This document shows, in pieces, positions 52,139 to 59,696 of a DNA stretch of 64,000 bases. Below the pieces are notes generated by a model that searched no databases, had not been told where the DNA came from, and saw only the letters and a program-made list of their open reading frames with translations. Source of the stretch: JBDWFY01 sp039976075 (GTDB taxonomy: Bacteria > Pseudomonadota > Alphaproteobacteria > Rhizobiales > Stappiaceae); assembly GCA_039976075.1 (NCBI GenBank), contig JBDWFY010000004.1, positions 315,202-379,201 on the forward strand, read 5' to 3'. Numbering within the stretch: position 1 is the first letter of the stretch; each line of letters begins with the position of its first letter. The position numbers were made by a program, and so were the translations under genes.

Positions 52139-52192
52139 ACAAATTTTGCAATTTGTAACCAGTACAGATGAGGTATCATCCTCTGTACTGGT
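52139..52192. promoter_or_regulatory. inverted repeats in aminotransferase/MocR promoter region
   Basis: ACCAGTACAGA (52,158-52,168) and TCTGTACTGGT (52,182-52,192) are perfect 11-base inverted arms with a 13-base spacer. To their left is ACAAATT-TTGC-AATTTGT (52,139-52,156), perfect seven-base arms. MocR/GntR proteins bind such sites, so these are likely operators of the adjacent regulator. Confidence 0.7.
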
Positions 52193-52230
52193 ACGAATTT
52201 TCTTATGCCAATTGGACGGGACGACTGTGT

Positions 52231-53700
52231 ATGGGTTCAGTAGAAATTCGTGAGAAACCACATCGCTACGAAGAAATTGCGTATTTTATCGACGGGTTGC
52301 TTGAAAGCGGCCTATTGCGTCCCGGCATGCGTGCACCATCCCTTCGGTCGATTGCGAGGCAAAACAGGGCAAGTTTGTCGACTGTCATTCAAGCCTATCG
52401 ACTGCTTGAAGATCGCGGCATATTGGAAGCACGTCCAAAATCCGGTTTCTACGTCACAGCGCACAGTAAGATTTCGCTGGAAACACCTGCACCAACGGCC
52501 CCTTCTGGCAAAGCAAATCCTGTTGCACAGGGGAGCAGCATTTTGCGGGTTATTGAGGAAGCGATCAATCCCTCCCTGCTGCCCCTTGGCTGTGCAATTC
52601 CCGACGCATCGCTTCTGGCCGCCGGGCGACTGGACCGGCTTCTGGCCCGAACGGCACGCGTCAAAGGCAACAAATACAACAACTACACTTCGCCGTGTGG
52701 TGATGAAGACCTGAGAAGCGAAATCTGTCGCCGCGCAATGCGGTGGGGACAAGTTCTTTCCCCTGAGATGGTTGCCATCACCTGCGGCTGTACGGAAGCC
52801 ATTTCCCTGGCACTCAAGGCGACGACCCGTCCGGGCGATACCGTCGTCATCGAGTCCCCGACCTATTTCGGATTACTCTCTATCCTTCAAGCACATGGGT
52901 TGCACGCGCTCGAACTGCCGACAGATGCCAACGATGGCATCGATGTTCAGTCACTGGACAAGGCACTCAAGACAGAAGCGGTTGGCGCCTGCCTGTTCTC
53001 GTCCAGTTTCAACAACCCGCTGGGTTCCAAAATGCCCAATGAGAAAAAGAAAGAGATTATCGCCCTTCTGACCCGTCATAACGTTCCACTGATCGAAGAC
53101 GATATCTATGGCGATATTTATTTTGGAAAGGAGCGCCCCCTCCCCTTCATCGCACTGGCTCCAGATGCAGACATCCTATACTGCAGTTCTTTTTCAAAGA
53201 CCCTGGCGCCGGGTTACCGTGTGGGCTGGCTTGTAACCAAACAACGAATGCAGGATGTGCTCGAAGCCAAGTTGGCACAAACGTTGTGCGGCCCACCACT
53301 TCTTCAAAAAGCACTGGCCGACTTTTTATCTTCAGGTGGTTATGACAAGCATCTGCGGCGAATGCGGCGGATATTTTCGGAAAATATTGATCGCATGACA
53401 CGCGCTATTGATCAGCATTTTCCTCAGGATACACGCATTACCCGACCCACCGGTGGTTTTGTCCTATGGTTAGAACTGCCTAGCGGATTTGACGGGCACC
53501 GCATGTTTGATCTGGCCGTTCAAAATGGCATCGGCATTGTACCGGGAGAAGCGTTCACCGCTGGTGAGCAATACCGCAACTGCATTCGCCTCAGTTGCGG
53601 TAGCTTATGGGATGACCGGATCGAAAAGGGGGTGCAAACACTCGGCCGACTGGCATCTGAACTGTTGTCTGAGTGTCGAGATGTGACAAACACTCAGTAA
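52231..53700 (+). CDS. MocR-type regulator (GntR DNA-binding domain + aminotransferase-like domain)
   Basis: A 489-residue two-domain protein. Residues ~5-75 are a GntR winged helix (GLLRPGMRAPSLRSIARQN, STVIQAYRLLEDRGILEARP). From ~110 on is a class I aminotransferase-like domain: SFNNPLGSKMP, LIEDDIYGDIYF and CSSFSKTLAPGYRVGWLV with the PLP-binding lysine retained. Such proteins sense PLP or an amino compound and switch a neighbouring gene. The start was put at MGSVEIREKPHRYEE; 21 further codons upstream run into the promoter repeats. Confidence 0.92.
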   Translation: MGSVEIREKPHRYEEIAYFIDGLLESGLLRPGMRAPSLRSIARQNRASLSTVIQAYRLLEDRGILEARPKSGFYVTAHSKISLETPAPTAPSGKANPVAQGSSILRVIEEAINPSLLPLGCAIPDASLLAAGRLDRLLARTARVKGNKYNNYTSPCGDEDLRSEICRRAMRWGQVLSPEMVAITCGCTEAISLALKATTRPGDTVVIESPTYFGLLSILQAHGLHALELPTDANDGIDVQSLDKALKTEAVGACLFSSSFNNPLGSKMPNEKKKEIIALLTRHNVPLIEDDIYGDIYFGKERPLPFIALAPDADILYCSSFSKTLAPGYRVGWLVTKQRMQDVLEAKLAQTLCGPPLLQKALADFLSSGGYDKHLRRMRRIFSENIDRMTRAIDQHFPQDTRITRPTGGFVLWLELPSGFDGHRMFDLAVQNGIGIVPGEAFTAGEQYRNCIRLSCGSLWDDRIEKGVQTLGRLASELLSECRDVTNTQ

Positions 53701-53712
53701 TTAGCGTCAACT

Positions 53713-54636
53713 TCAGTTTTCATCCTTTGGCTCTGCCGGTACCAACTTCGTACCGTTCTGGCGTGCAATATATTCAGGCAACATCGGAACATAATCTTCC
53801 GGACCATCCCCACCTGCTGCCATGGCAACAGCATAGGCGTTTTTAACCGCATTGCCGACCGGATTGGCGAGGTTTACCGCATCAGACATCGCCTCCAGAT
53901 AGCGCAGATCCTTGAGCGCATTGGTCAGTGTAAATTTGTGTGCATTCCGATTGCCTTCAATCATGTATCCCATGAAGGTCTGATAAAATCCGCAATCCAT
54001 TCGGCTGCCACGAATTACACTGTCAAACCGCTCAGGTGAAAGGCCGACCTTGTTCGCGAGCGTCAGTGCCTCAGAATAAATCGCGCCATATCCGAGCGAT
54101 AGAAAATTGTTGAGCAGCTTCATTTTATGCCCATCACCGGTTTCCCCGATGTGAACGACGGCAGCTGCCCAGGTCTGTATCACCGGTTCCAGGCGCTGAA
54201 ACACTGCCGGATCTGCACCGACCATCGCGCTCAACTTGCCTTCTGCGGCCTGCGCTGGTGTGCCGCCAAGCGGCGCATCGGCAAAATCAACCCCGAGAGG
54301 TTTGAGCATCTCTGCCAGAGCGACGGTGGAATTCGGATCCGACGTCGAACAGTCGACGATGATAGACCCTTCTTTCAGACCAGCTTTGAGTCCGTCCACG
54401 ATCGCTTCCACCTGGGTTGAGCCAGGCGCGCAGATAAAGATAACCGATGAGCGAGCAGCAAGATCTTCCAGGCTATCGGCTTCAACAGCCCCACGGGAAA
54501 CCAGATCCTCAACCGGCGCCCGGTTTCGATGCCCGATCACCGTCAGGGCATAGCCTCCACCGAGGATGCTTCCAGCCATGCCGTGGCCCATCAATCCCAC
54601 GCCGACAAATCCGACGGTTTCCTGTCCATCACTCAT
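53713..54636 (-). CDS. NAD(P)-dependent beta-hydroxyacid dehydrogenase (3-HIBDH family)
   Basis: A 307-residue enzyme of the 3-hydroxyisobutyrate/tartronate semialdehyde dehydrogenase family. GFVGVGLMGHGMAGSI is the dinucleotide-binding loop, DCSTSDPNSTVALA and DAPLGGTPAQAAEGKL the substrate site, and GDGHKMKLLNNFL holds the catalytic lysine. It oxidises or reduces a beta-hydroxyacid; which one is open. It is convergent with the MocR gene, with 12 bases between the ends. Confidence 0.92.
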   Translation of the reverse strand: MSDGQETVGFVGVGLMGHGMAGSILGGGYALTVIGHRNRAPVEDLVSRGAVEADSLEDLAARSSVIFICAPGSTQVEAIVDGLKAGLKEGSIIVDCSTSDPNSTVALAEMLKPLGVDFADAPLGGTPAQAAEGKLSAMVGADPAVFQRLEPVIQTWAAAVVHIGETGDGHKMKLLNNFLSLGYGAIYSEALTLANKVGLSPERFDSVIRGSRMDCGFYQTFMGYMIEGNRNAHKFTLTNALKDLRYLEAMSDAVNLANPVGNAVKNAYAVAMAAGGDGPEDYVPMLPEYIARQNGTKLVPAEPKDEN

Positions 54637-54727
54637 TCACAGAACCCTTTGTTTTTCGATCCGGGTGAGACTCCTATCAGCAATCTCTTGCTGCGCTCCC
54701 GTTGCACTCTCTGCATTGCAACAAAAA

Positions 54728-54752
54728 AAGCCGCGCGGCAAGCGCGCGGCTT
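54728..54752 (-). terminator. Rho-independent terminator of peptidoglycan-binding-domain gene
   Basis: AAGCCGCGCG and CGCGCGGCTT form a 10-base-pair stem with a five-base loop, followed on the minus strand by a run of seven T residues. Confidence 0.9.
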
Positions 54753-54808
54753 CACATTTCATTGATCGTTCAATTGGCCGTCACTCTGCAAATGCAGTTT
54801 CATGCAGC

Positions 54809-56158
54809 CTAGAACTTGAGTGCTTCTCCGACTTCACTTTCAACGTCGCTCTGGCTACTTCCAGCAGCAACTCCCGTCGACACGGGTGCGTCGTTGATCA
54901 ACGTTCCATCGAAGAAAGTGATGGTGGCCGCTTTGAGCAGATCGGCAGATCCTGCTTCCTCAAACCGGATTGCGTAATAAGACGGGCACGCTTCCAGGAA
55001 AACCCCCAAACTGTCCTTGCTCTGAACAGCATTGGTGAAATGAACCGGAATTGGCATCTCATTCTTGCTATTCAGATGCTCCTGACAGGACGCCTTGGCA
55101 ATGGTGTATGCAGGCGCATTGAGCAGTTCCGGATAGGCCGTTGCCATGCGTTGTTCAAGAAACGAACGGCTGACCGGCTTGTCGAAGGTGATTTCCCGGG
55201 CTGCAAGATACACACTTTCCGTCCCGTCTGACGCTGCCTTGTGACTGATGACAACCTTGTCAAGAATCGTGCCGTCATCTTTTTCGCAAACCAACGTGCC
55301 CCGTTCATCGTTACAGCTGGTAAACCCGTTTTCGATCAATTTTGCCGATACCGAAGTGAATTCATCACCTGGCGTTATGTCAAAAATGGCGGGCTTATAG
55401 TGGGACACTCCGGCCATACCCGAAGAGTGAGGCTCTCTGGATGTCGATGGCGGCGCTGAATTCAGCGGAAGGCTTGCCGTTTGCTGCTCTGTATCCGGTG
55501 CCGGATTAACCGGCGCTACTGCATCGTCATTCAGCGGTGGGAACGACTGCTGCGATTCAGGCGCATAGGTGGTTGCTGTGTCCAGAGGCGCAGGGTACCC
55601 ACCGTCTCCTTGGACATCAGGTGTATAAGACTGCACATTCTGACCCGTTGCGGCTGCACCTGCTACAGGATAAGCACCGCCAGCCTGCGGGGCAGCTGGC
55701 GCTGCGGCGACGCTGGTTCTCTGAACAAGAACGTTGATGTCACTCTGTGATAAACGCCCGGTCTTTGCGGACCCTATGCTTGTCTGAAAGGCCCTGATCG
55801 CACGCCGCGTTCTCGGACCGGGAATACCATCAGGCGCGCCGGCGTTGAACCCCAGCGTATTCAGTCTGCTTTGGTAGTCTCGAGCCTGAGCTCGGCTTGT
55901 TGGGGTATCTGCAATAGTATATCGCGGCGCGTAGACCCGTGGTCTTGGCTTATAGTACCGCCGGGGTGCGGCTCTCCGTTGCTGATTGCGCCGAATGTGT
56001 TGATAGAGCAGCGTCCCGCCAACTCCAACACCAACTCCACCAATAAAGTCACCAGCATCCGCTTTAACGGGCGTTGGGGCTGTTGCCACCAGGCTGGTTG
56101 AGATCAGGAACGCCGTAACCAATCCAAATCGATGAAACTTCGCCATATGTGGCTGCAT
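54809..56158 (-). CDS. exported protein with peptidoglycan-binding domain
   Basis: A ~449-residue exported protein. After an N-terminal signal (FGLVTAFLISTSLVATAPTP) come a glycine-rich stretch (GDFIGGVGVGVGGTLLYQ), a basic, Arg/Tyr/Pro-rich segment, and a peptidoglycan-binding type 1 domain at ~90-145 (YQSRLNTLGFNAGAPDGIPG, TRRAIRAFQ). Then follow a low-complexity Pro/Ala/Gln linker and a C-terminal domain of ~190 residues that I do not recognise, with several cysteines. The ATG used lies about nine bases after AGGAGGG; the first ATG of the frame sits directly on that site and is less likely. Probably acts in the periplasm at the wall. Confidence 0.8.
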   Translation of the reverse strand: MQPHMAKFHRFGLVTAFLISTSLVATAPTPVKADAGDFIGGVGVGVGGTLLYQHIRRNQQRRAAPRRYYKPRPRVYAPRYTIADTPTSRAQARDYQSRLNTLGFNAGAPDGIPGPRTRRAIRAFQTSIGSAKTGRLSQSDINVLVQRTSVAAAPAAPQAGGAYPVAGAAATGQNVQSYTPDVQGDGGYPAPLDTATTYAPESQQSFPPLNDDAVAPVNPAPDTEQQTASLPLNSAPPSTSREPHSSGMAGVSHYKPAIFDITPGDEFTSVSAKLIENGFTSCNDERGTLVCEKDDGTILDKVVISHKAASDGTESVYLAAREITFDKPVSRSFLEQRMATAYPELLNAPAYTIAKASCQEHLNSKNEMPIPVHFTNAVQSKDSLGVFLEACPSYYAIRFEEAGSADLLKAATITFFDGTLINDAPVSTGVAAGSSQSDVESEVGEALKF

Positions 56159-56538
56159 GATTTTCATCCCTCCTGCAATAATCTGTTTGAGCGCGTTGCG
56201 CCCTCAATATCCTATCCAATACCCGGACTTCGCCACTGATTCTGTAATTTGGAGCACATTCCGGTCGAATAACCTTTCAATTGAACGCACCGCCGCCGTC
56301 GATTGACTTATTAAGCTGACAATTCGAAGGCTGCCTATGTCTTATTTTGGGGAGTATAGCTGAAATAAAATTTGTTGGGACTGAGGAAACGCGCTTTTTA
56401 TTCACATTTGACTTATCTAGACCGAACCTGACCAGATTAAGGGTCAAGACCTACTGAGTTTATCCAGCAAACCGATGTCCGGTATTCCTGGCCGGGCATC
56501 GACCCCTGACAGTGCCTACCCGTCTCCCCAATACTCCG
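56159..56538. other. intergenic region upstream of peptidoglycan-binding-domain gene
   Basis: About 380 bases without a gene; it holds the promoter of the minus-strand exported protein. The part at 56,330-56,420 is A+T-rich. I see no repeat or regulatory motif that can be named. Confidence 0.5.
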
Positions 56539-56574
56539 TTGGTTCATCCGCACAGAGCTGCGCGGATGAACCAA
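56539..56574 (-). terminator. terminator of leuA
   Basis: TTGGTTCATCCGC and GCGGATGAACCAA form a perfect 13-base-pair stem around a 10-base loop, just after the leuA stop. The T tract is short. Confidence 0.75.
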
Positions 56575-56587
56575 ATGAAAACTATCA

Positions 56588-58309
56588 TTACGAACGTGAA
56601 GCAAGCAGTCTATTGACCGCCGAAACTACCGCTTCCAGGGACGCTGCGACAATATTCGTGCTGATCCCGGCACCAAAAAGTTTGCCGTCTGGATGTTCTA
56701 TCTCCATGTAGCAAATCGCCGCTGCGTTTGCGCCATGTTGCATGGAGTGCTCGGAATAGTCAGCAACTGTGAGTTCAATGCCGGTATGTTGTGAAAGGGC
56801 GTGCACAAATCCGTCAATCGGTCCCGTGCCCTGCCCCAAGATTTTCACTTCCCCTCCATTGTCGGCAATGGTTACTTCCACATCGCGGATGCCCCGTTTG
56901 TCGGATGCCGGATACGAATGGTGATCGATGTAGGAAAGCCGCCCACCGGGCTGATCGACATAGAGTTCCAAAAAGCGTTCGTAAATCTGCTGAGAGGGTA
57001 ACTCTTTCTCCTGAGAATCCGTGATGTGCTGAATGTCGCCCTGAAACTCAACCTGCAGACCGCGCGGCAGGTTCAATCCGTAATCTGCCTGTAAAAGATA
57101 GGCGATACCGCCTTTGCCTGACTGCGAATTGATGCGGATGATGGCTTCATATGTACGTCCCACATCTTGCGGATCGATAGGCAGGTACGGCACTTCCCAG
57201 ATCTGACTGTTGGCGATTTTGCTGGCTTTCATTCCCTTGTTGATCGCGTCCTGGTGCGATCCGGAAAATGCGGTGTAGACCAACTCACCCACGTAAGGAT
57301 GCCGGGCTGAAATTTCCATCTGGTTCGAATACTCGTAGACATTTTTGATACGCTCGATATCCGAGCAGTCCAGTTTCGGATCAACGCCCTGTGTGAACAT
57401 GTTCAAGGCCAGAGTCACAACATCGACATTACCTGTCCGCTCGCCATTACCAAACAACGTGCCCTCCACTCGATCGGCACCTGCCATCAGACCAAGCTCT
57501 GTTGCGGCAATGCCGGTTCCCCTGTCATTGTGGGGGTGCAGGGACACGATGAGATTTTCTCGATTATCCAGCTGCCGGCACATCCATTCAATCTGATCGG
57601 CGTGGATATTGGGTGTCGACATCTCCACCGTTGACGGCAGATTGATGATCAGTTTGTTTTCCGGCGTCGGCTGAACAATTTCGGAAACGGCATTGCAAAT
57701 CTCCAGAGCCACTTCCAGTTCAGTGCCGGTAAAACTCTCCGGAGAATACTGAAATCGGTAGCCTCCGCCGCTTTTGGCAGCGATATCCGTCACCATCTTG
57801 GCCGCATCGACGGCAATCTGTTTGATGCCCGCCACATCTTTTGCAAACACGACACGTCGCTGCAATTCGCTGGTGGAATTGTAAAAATGCACGATAGGCT
57901 GTTTCGCACCGTCCAGCGCTTCGAATGTTCTGGTAATCAATTCCGGTCGACATTGCACCAGAACCTGCAACGAGACATCGTCCGGCACATCCTGCTCTTC
58001 GACGCACCAGCGGGCAAAATCGAAATCAGTTTGTGAGGCGGAGGGAAATCCAATTTCGATCTCCTTAAACCCCATATCGAGCAGCAACTGGAACATCCGC
58101 GATTTCCGTTCCTGCCCCATGGGATTGATCAGGGCCTGGTTGCCGTCGCGCAAATCGACGGAACACCAGATCGGAGCTTTTTCGATGCGCTTTGATGGCC
58201 AGGTTCGATCTTCAAGGCCGGTCAATGGATAAGGTTGATACTTTTGCGCCGCCTGCGGCATGCCTGCAATCTGATCCACAGCAGCCGGTGAAGTTGATTG
58301 TCCAGTCAT
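56588..58309 (-). CDS. leuA: 2-isopropylmalate synthase
   Basis: A 573-residue LeuA of the long type found in actinobacteria and many alphaproteobacteria. The catalytic HMGL-like barrel has SVDLRDGNQALINPM, MGFKEIEIGFPSAS, VSLHPHNDRGTGIAATELGL and GTLFGNGERTGNVD; the last ~130 residues form the regulatory leucine-binding domain (VEVTIADNGGEVKILGQGTG, HGANAAAICYMEIE). It condenses acetyl-CoA with 2-oxoisovalerate, the first step of leucine synthesis, and is probably feedback-inhibited by leucine. A leucine-rich leader peptide and hairpin lie just upstream, so it is likely attenuated. Confidence 0.95.
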   Translation of the reverse strand: MTGQSTSPAAVDQIAGMPQAAQKYQPYPLTGLEDRTWPSKRIEKAPIWCSVDLRDGNQALINPMGQERKSRMFQLLLDMGFKEIEIGFPSASQTDFDFARWCVEEQDVPDDVSLQVLVQCRPELITRTFEALDGAKQPIVHFYNSTSELQRRVVFAKDVAGIKQIAVDAAKMVTDIAAKSGGGYRFQYSPESFTGTELEVALEICNAVSEIVQPTPENKLIINLPSTVEMSTPNIHADQIEWMCRQLDNRENLIVSLHPHNDRGTGIAATELGLMAGADRVEGTLFGNGERTGNVDVVTLALNMFTQGVDPKLDCSDIERIKNVYEYSNQMEISARHPYVGELVYTAFSGSHQDAINKGMKASKIANSQIWEVPYLPIDPQDVGRTYEAIIRINSQSGKGGIAYLLQADYGLNLPRGLQVEFQGDIQHITDSQEKELPSQQIYERFLELYVDQPGGRLSYIDHHSYPASDKRGIRDVEVTIADNGGEVKILGQGTGPIDGFVHALSQHTGIELTVADYSEHSMQHGANAAAICYMEIEHPDGKLFGAGISTNIVAASLEAVVSAVNRLLASRS

Positions 58310-58394
58310 TCTTGTCTCTCGTTCTTCTCACAAGCTGAAAATGCCCGTACAACCAGACATATCACTTGGATATTAGGATTTTACTATTGATTTG

Positions 58395-58437
58395 AAGGAG
58401 CCAGCGCCTGCAGCGGATCGACCACCGGACGCTCCTT
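58395..58437 (-). promoter_or_regulatory. candidate attenuator hairpin of leuA leader
   Basis: Directly after the leader stop, AAGGAGC and GCTCCTT pair around a G+C-rich ~29-base middle that can itself fold. The following T content is low, so it may work as an attenuator with alternative pairings and not as a simple terminator. Confidence 0.5.
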
Positions 58438-58503
58438 TTAACGAGCCCAGCGGTCGCCGATAAGGCCGAGAAGAAGACTGGAAAGCGCACGAATTGAACC
58501 CAC
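58438..58503 (-). CDS. leuL: leu leader peptide (LeuL-like)
   Basis: A 21-codon frame, too short for routine calling, about 130 bases upstream of leuA. It reads VGSIRALSSLLLGLIGDRWAR, in two halves VGSIRALSSLLLGL and IGDRWAR, with five leucines in ten codons (CTT CTT CTC in a row). GGAAGAA stands eight bases before its GTG. An in-frame ATG 17 codons further upstream (58,554) would give a 38-residue peptide. Ribosome stalling at the leucine codons would govern the hairpin downstream. Confidence 0.6.
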   Translation of the reverse strand: MGSIRALSSLLLGLIGDRWAR

Positions 58504-58712
58504 CGACCGATTTCTTCCGGTAGGGCCATCAATTTCGTATGCACATTTCGTCATTTCCAACATGGCTGCCGTTATAACCGCGCTGCTGCGCAGGGGCAAC
58601 CATGTCAAATGATGTTATTTGCTGTGAGTGATGATTGGAACACAATCCCTCCATGGACGGACAACGTCTTCCAAATCTCAGAATCGCAGGAAACCAAGGC
58701 CCGGCAGCGGAA

Positions 58713-59696
58713 TCATTCCTCGCGGAATGCCCTTGCAACCTGATCCGTCAGTGGTTGAACCAGATAGCTCAGAGCGGATCGTGCTTCTGTCTGGATAAAG
58801 GCATCGGCAGGCATGCCGGGCAAAATCTCGCGACCCTCAAGTTTGTTCCGCTCTTCCTCCGACAGATTAATTCGGACGATGTAGTAGCGTACTCCGGTCT
58901 GTTCGTCTGTCGCCAGATCGGCAGATACCTGATTGACCACCCCTTTAAGCTCCGGCGTTGTCCGCGAATTGAAACTGCTGAATCGAACCGAGGCGTCCTG
59001 GCCATTGTGGATCTGATCAATGTCCCTGGGGTCAACCTTTGCCTCTATCATCAACTGGGCATTGGCCGGAACGATCTGCATCAGTTCCGCTCCCGGCTGA
59101 ACGACGCCACCGACCGTGTGAATGGCAAGATTGTGTATGAACCCCTCAACCGGCGCTTTAATCTGGAGCCGCGAAAGCTCTGTCTTTATCCGTGCCGCGT
59201 CCGAGATCAGGCCCTCCCGTTCTCCCCTTAGCTTCGCCGCTTCACGTTGCAGTGCCGATATGCGGGTCTTGGGAACCAGACCCTTGTCAAAAAGCTTCTG
59301 CAACCCGTCCAATTCATCCTGCACCAGCGCCAGCTGCTCCAACTTGGACGCAGCTGCCGCAGAAAGTCCTACAATCTGTTCCCGCAATTGGCCAGAATCC
59401 AGCTGAATAAGCAGATCACCTTTTGCGACCACATCGCCATCCTGGATCAATATTTCGGCGACAATCCCTCCCTGCAGATGCTGGATTGACTTGCTATTCT
59501 GCAGCACCGCAACATTGCCCTGTGCGATCACGGCACCGCTTATCGACGCAAAGGCGGCCCAGCCACCAAAACCGACAAGCAGAATGGCGATCGTGATGAG
59601 CGCAAACCGAAGATAGCGGCCGATGCTTTCATCCGCGTCCCAGCCTTCAATGACCGGCTCGTTACTCAGTTGGGTTGTGGGCAACTGCCTGGACAT
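58713..59696 (-). CDS. HlyD-family type I secretion adaptor
   Basis: A 327-residue membrane fusion protein. One membrane helix (FALITIAILLVGFGGWAAF) near the start, a lipoyl-like hybrid motif (SKSIQHLQGGIVAEILIQDG), a coiled-coil segment at ~105-170, the second lipoyl half (LQIKAPVEGFIHNLAIHTVG) and a beta-barrel end (LPGMPADAFIQTEARSALSY). It links the inner-membrane ABC exporter to an outer-membrane TolC-like channel, not found here. It is about 100 residues shorter than PrtE/HlyD, all missing from the coiled coil. Its start overlaps the ABC gene by 35 bases, behind AGGAAAG. Confidence 0.92.
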   Translation of the reverse strand: MSRQLPTTQLSNEPVIEGWDADESIGRYLRFALITIAILLVGFGGWAAFASISGAVIAQGNVAVLQNSKSIQHLQGGIVAEILIQDGDVVAKGDLLIQLDSGQLREQIVGLSAAAASKLEQLALVQDELDGLQKLFDKGLVPKTRISALQREAAKLRGEREGLISDAARIKTELSRLQIKAPVEGFIHNLAIHTVGGVVQPGAELMQIVPANAQLMIEAKVDPRDIDQIHNGQDASVRFSSFNSRTTPELKGVVNQVSADLATDEQTGVRYYIVRINLSEEERNKLEGREILPGMPADAFIQTEARSALSYLVQPLTDQVARAFREE

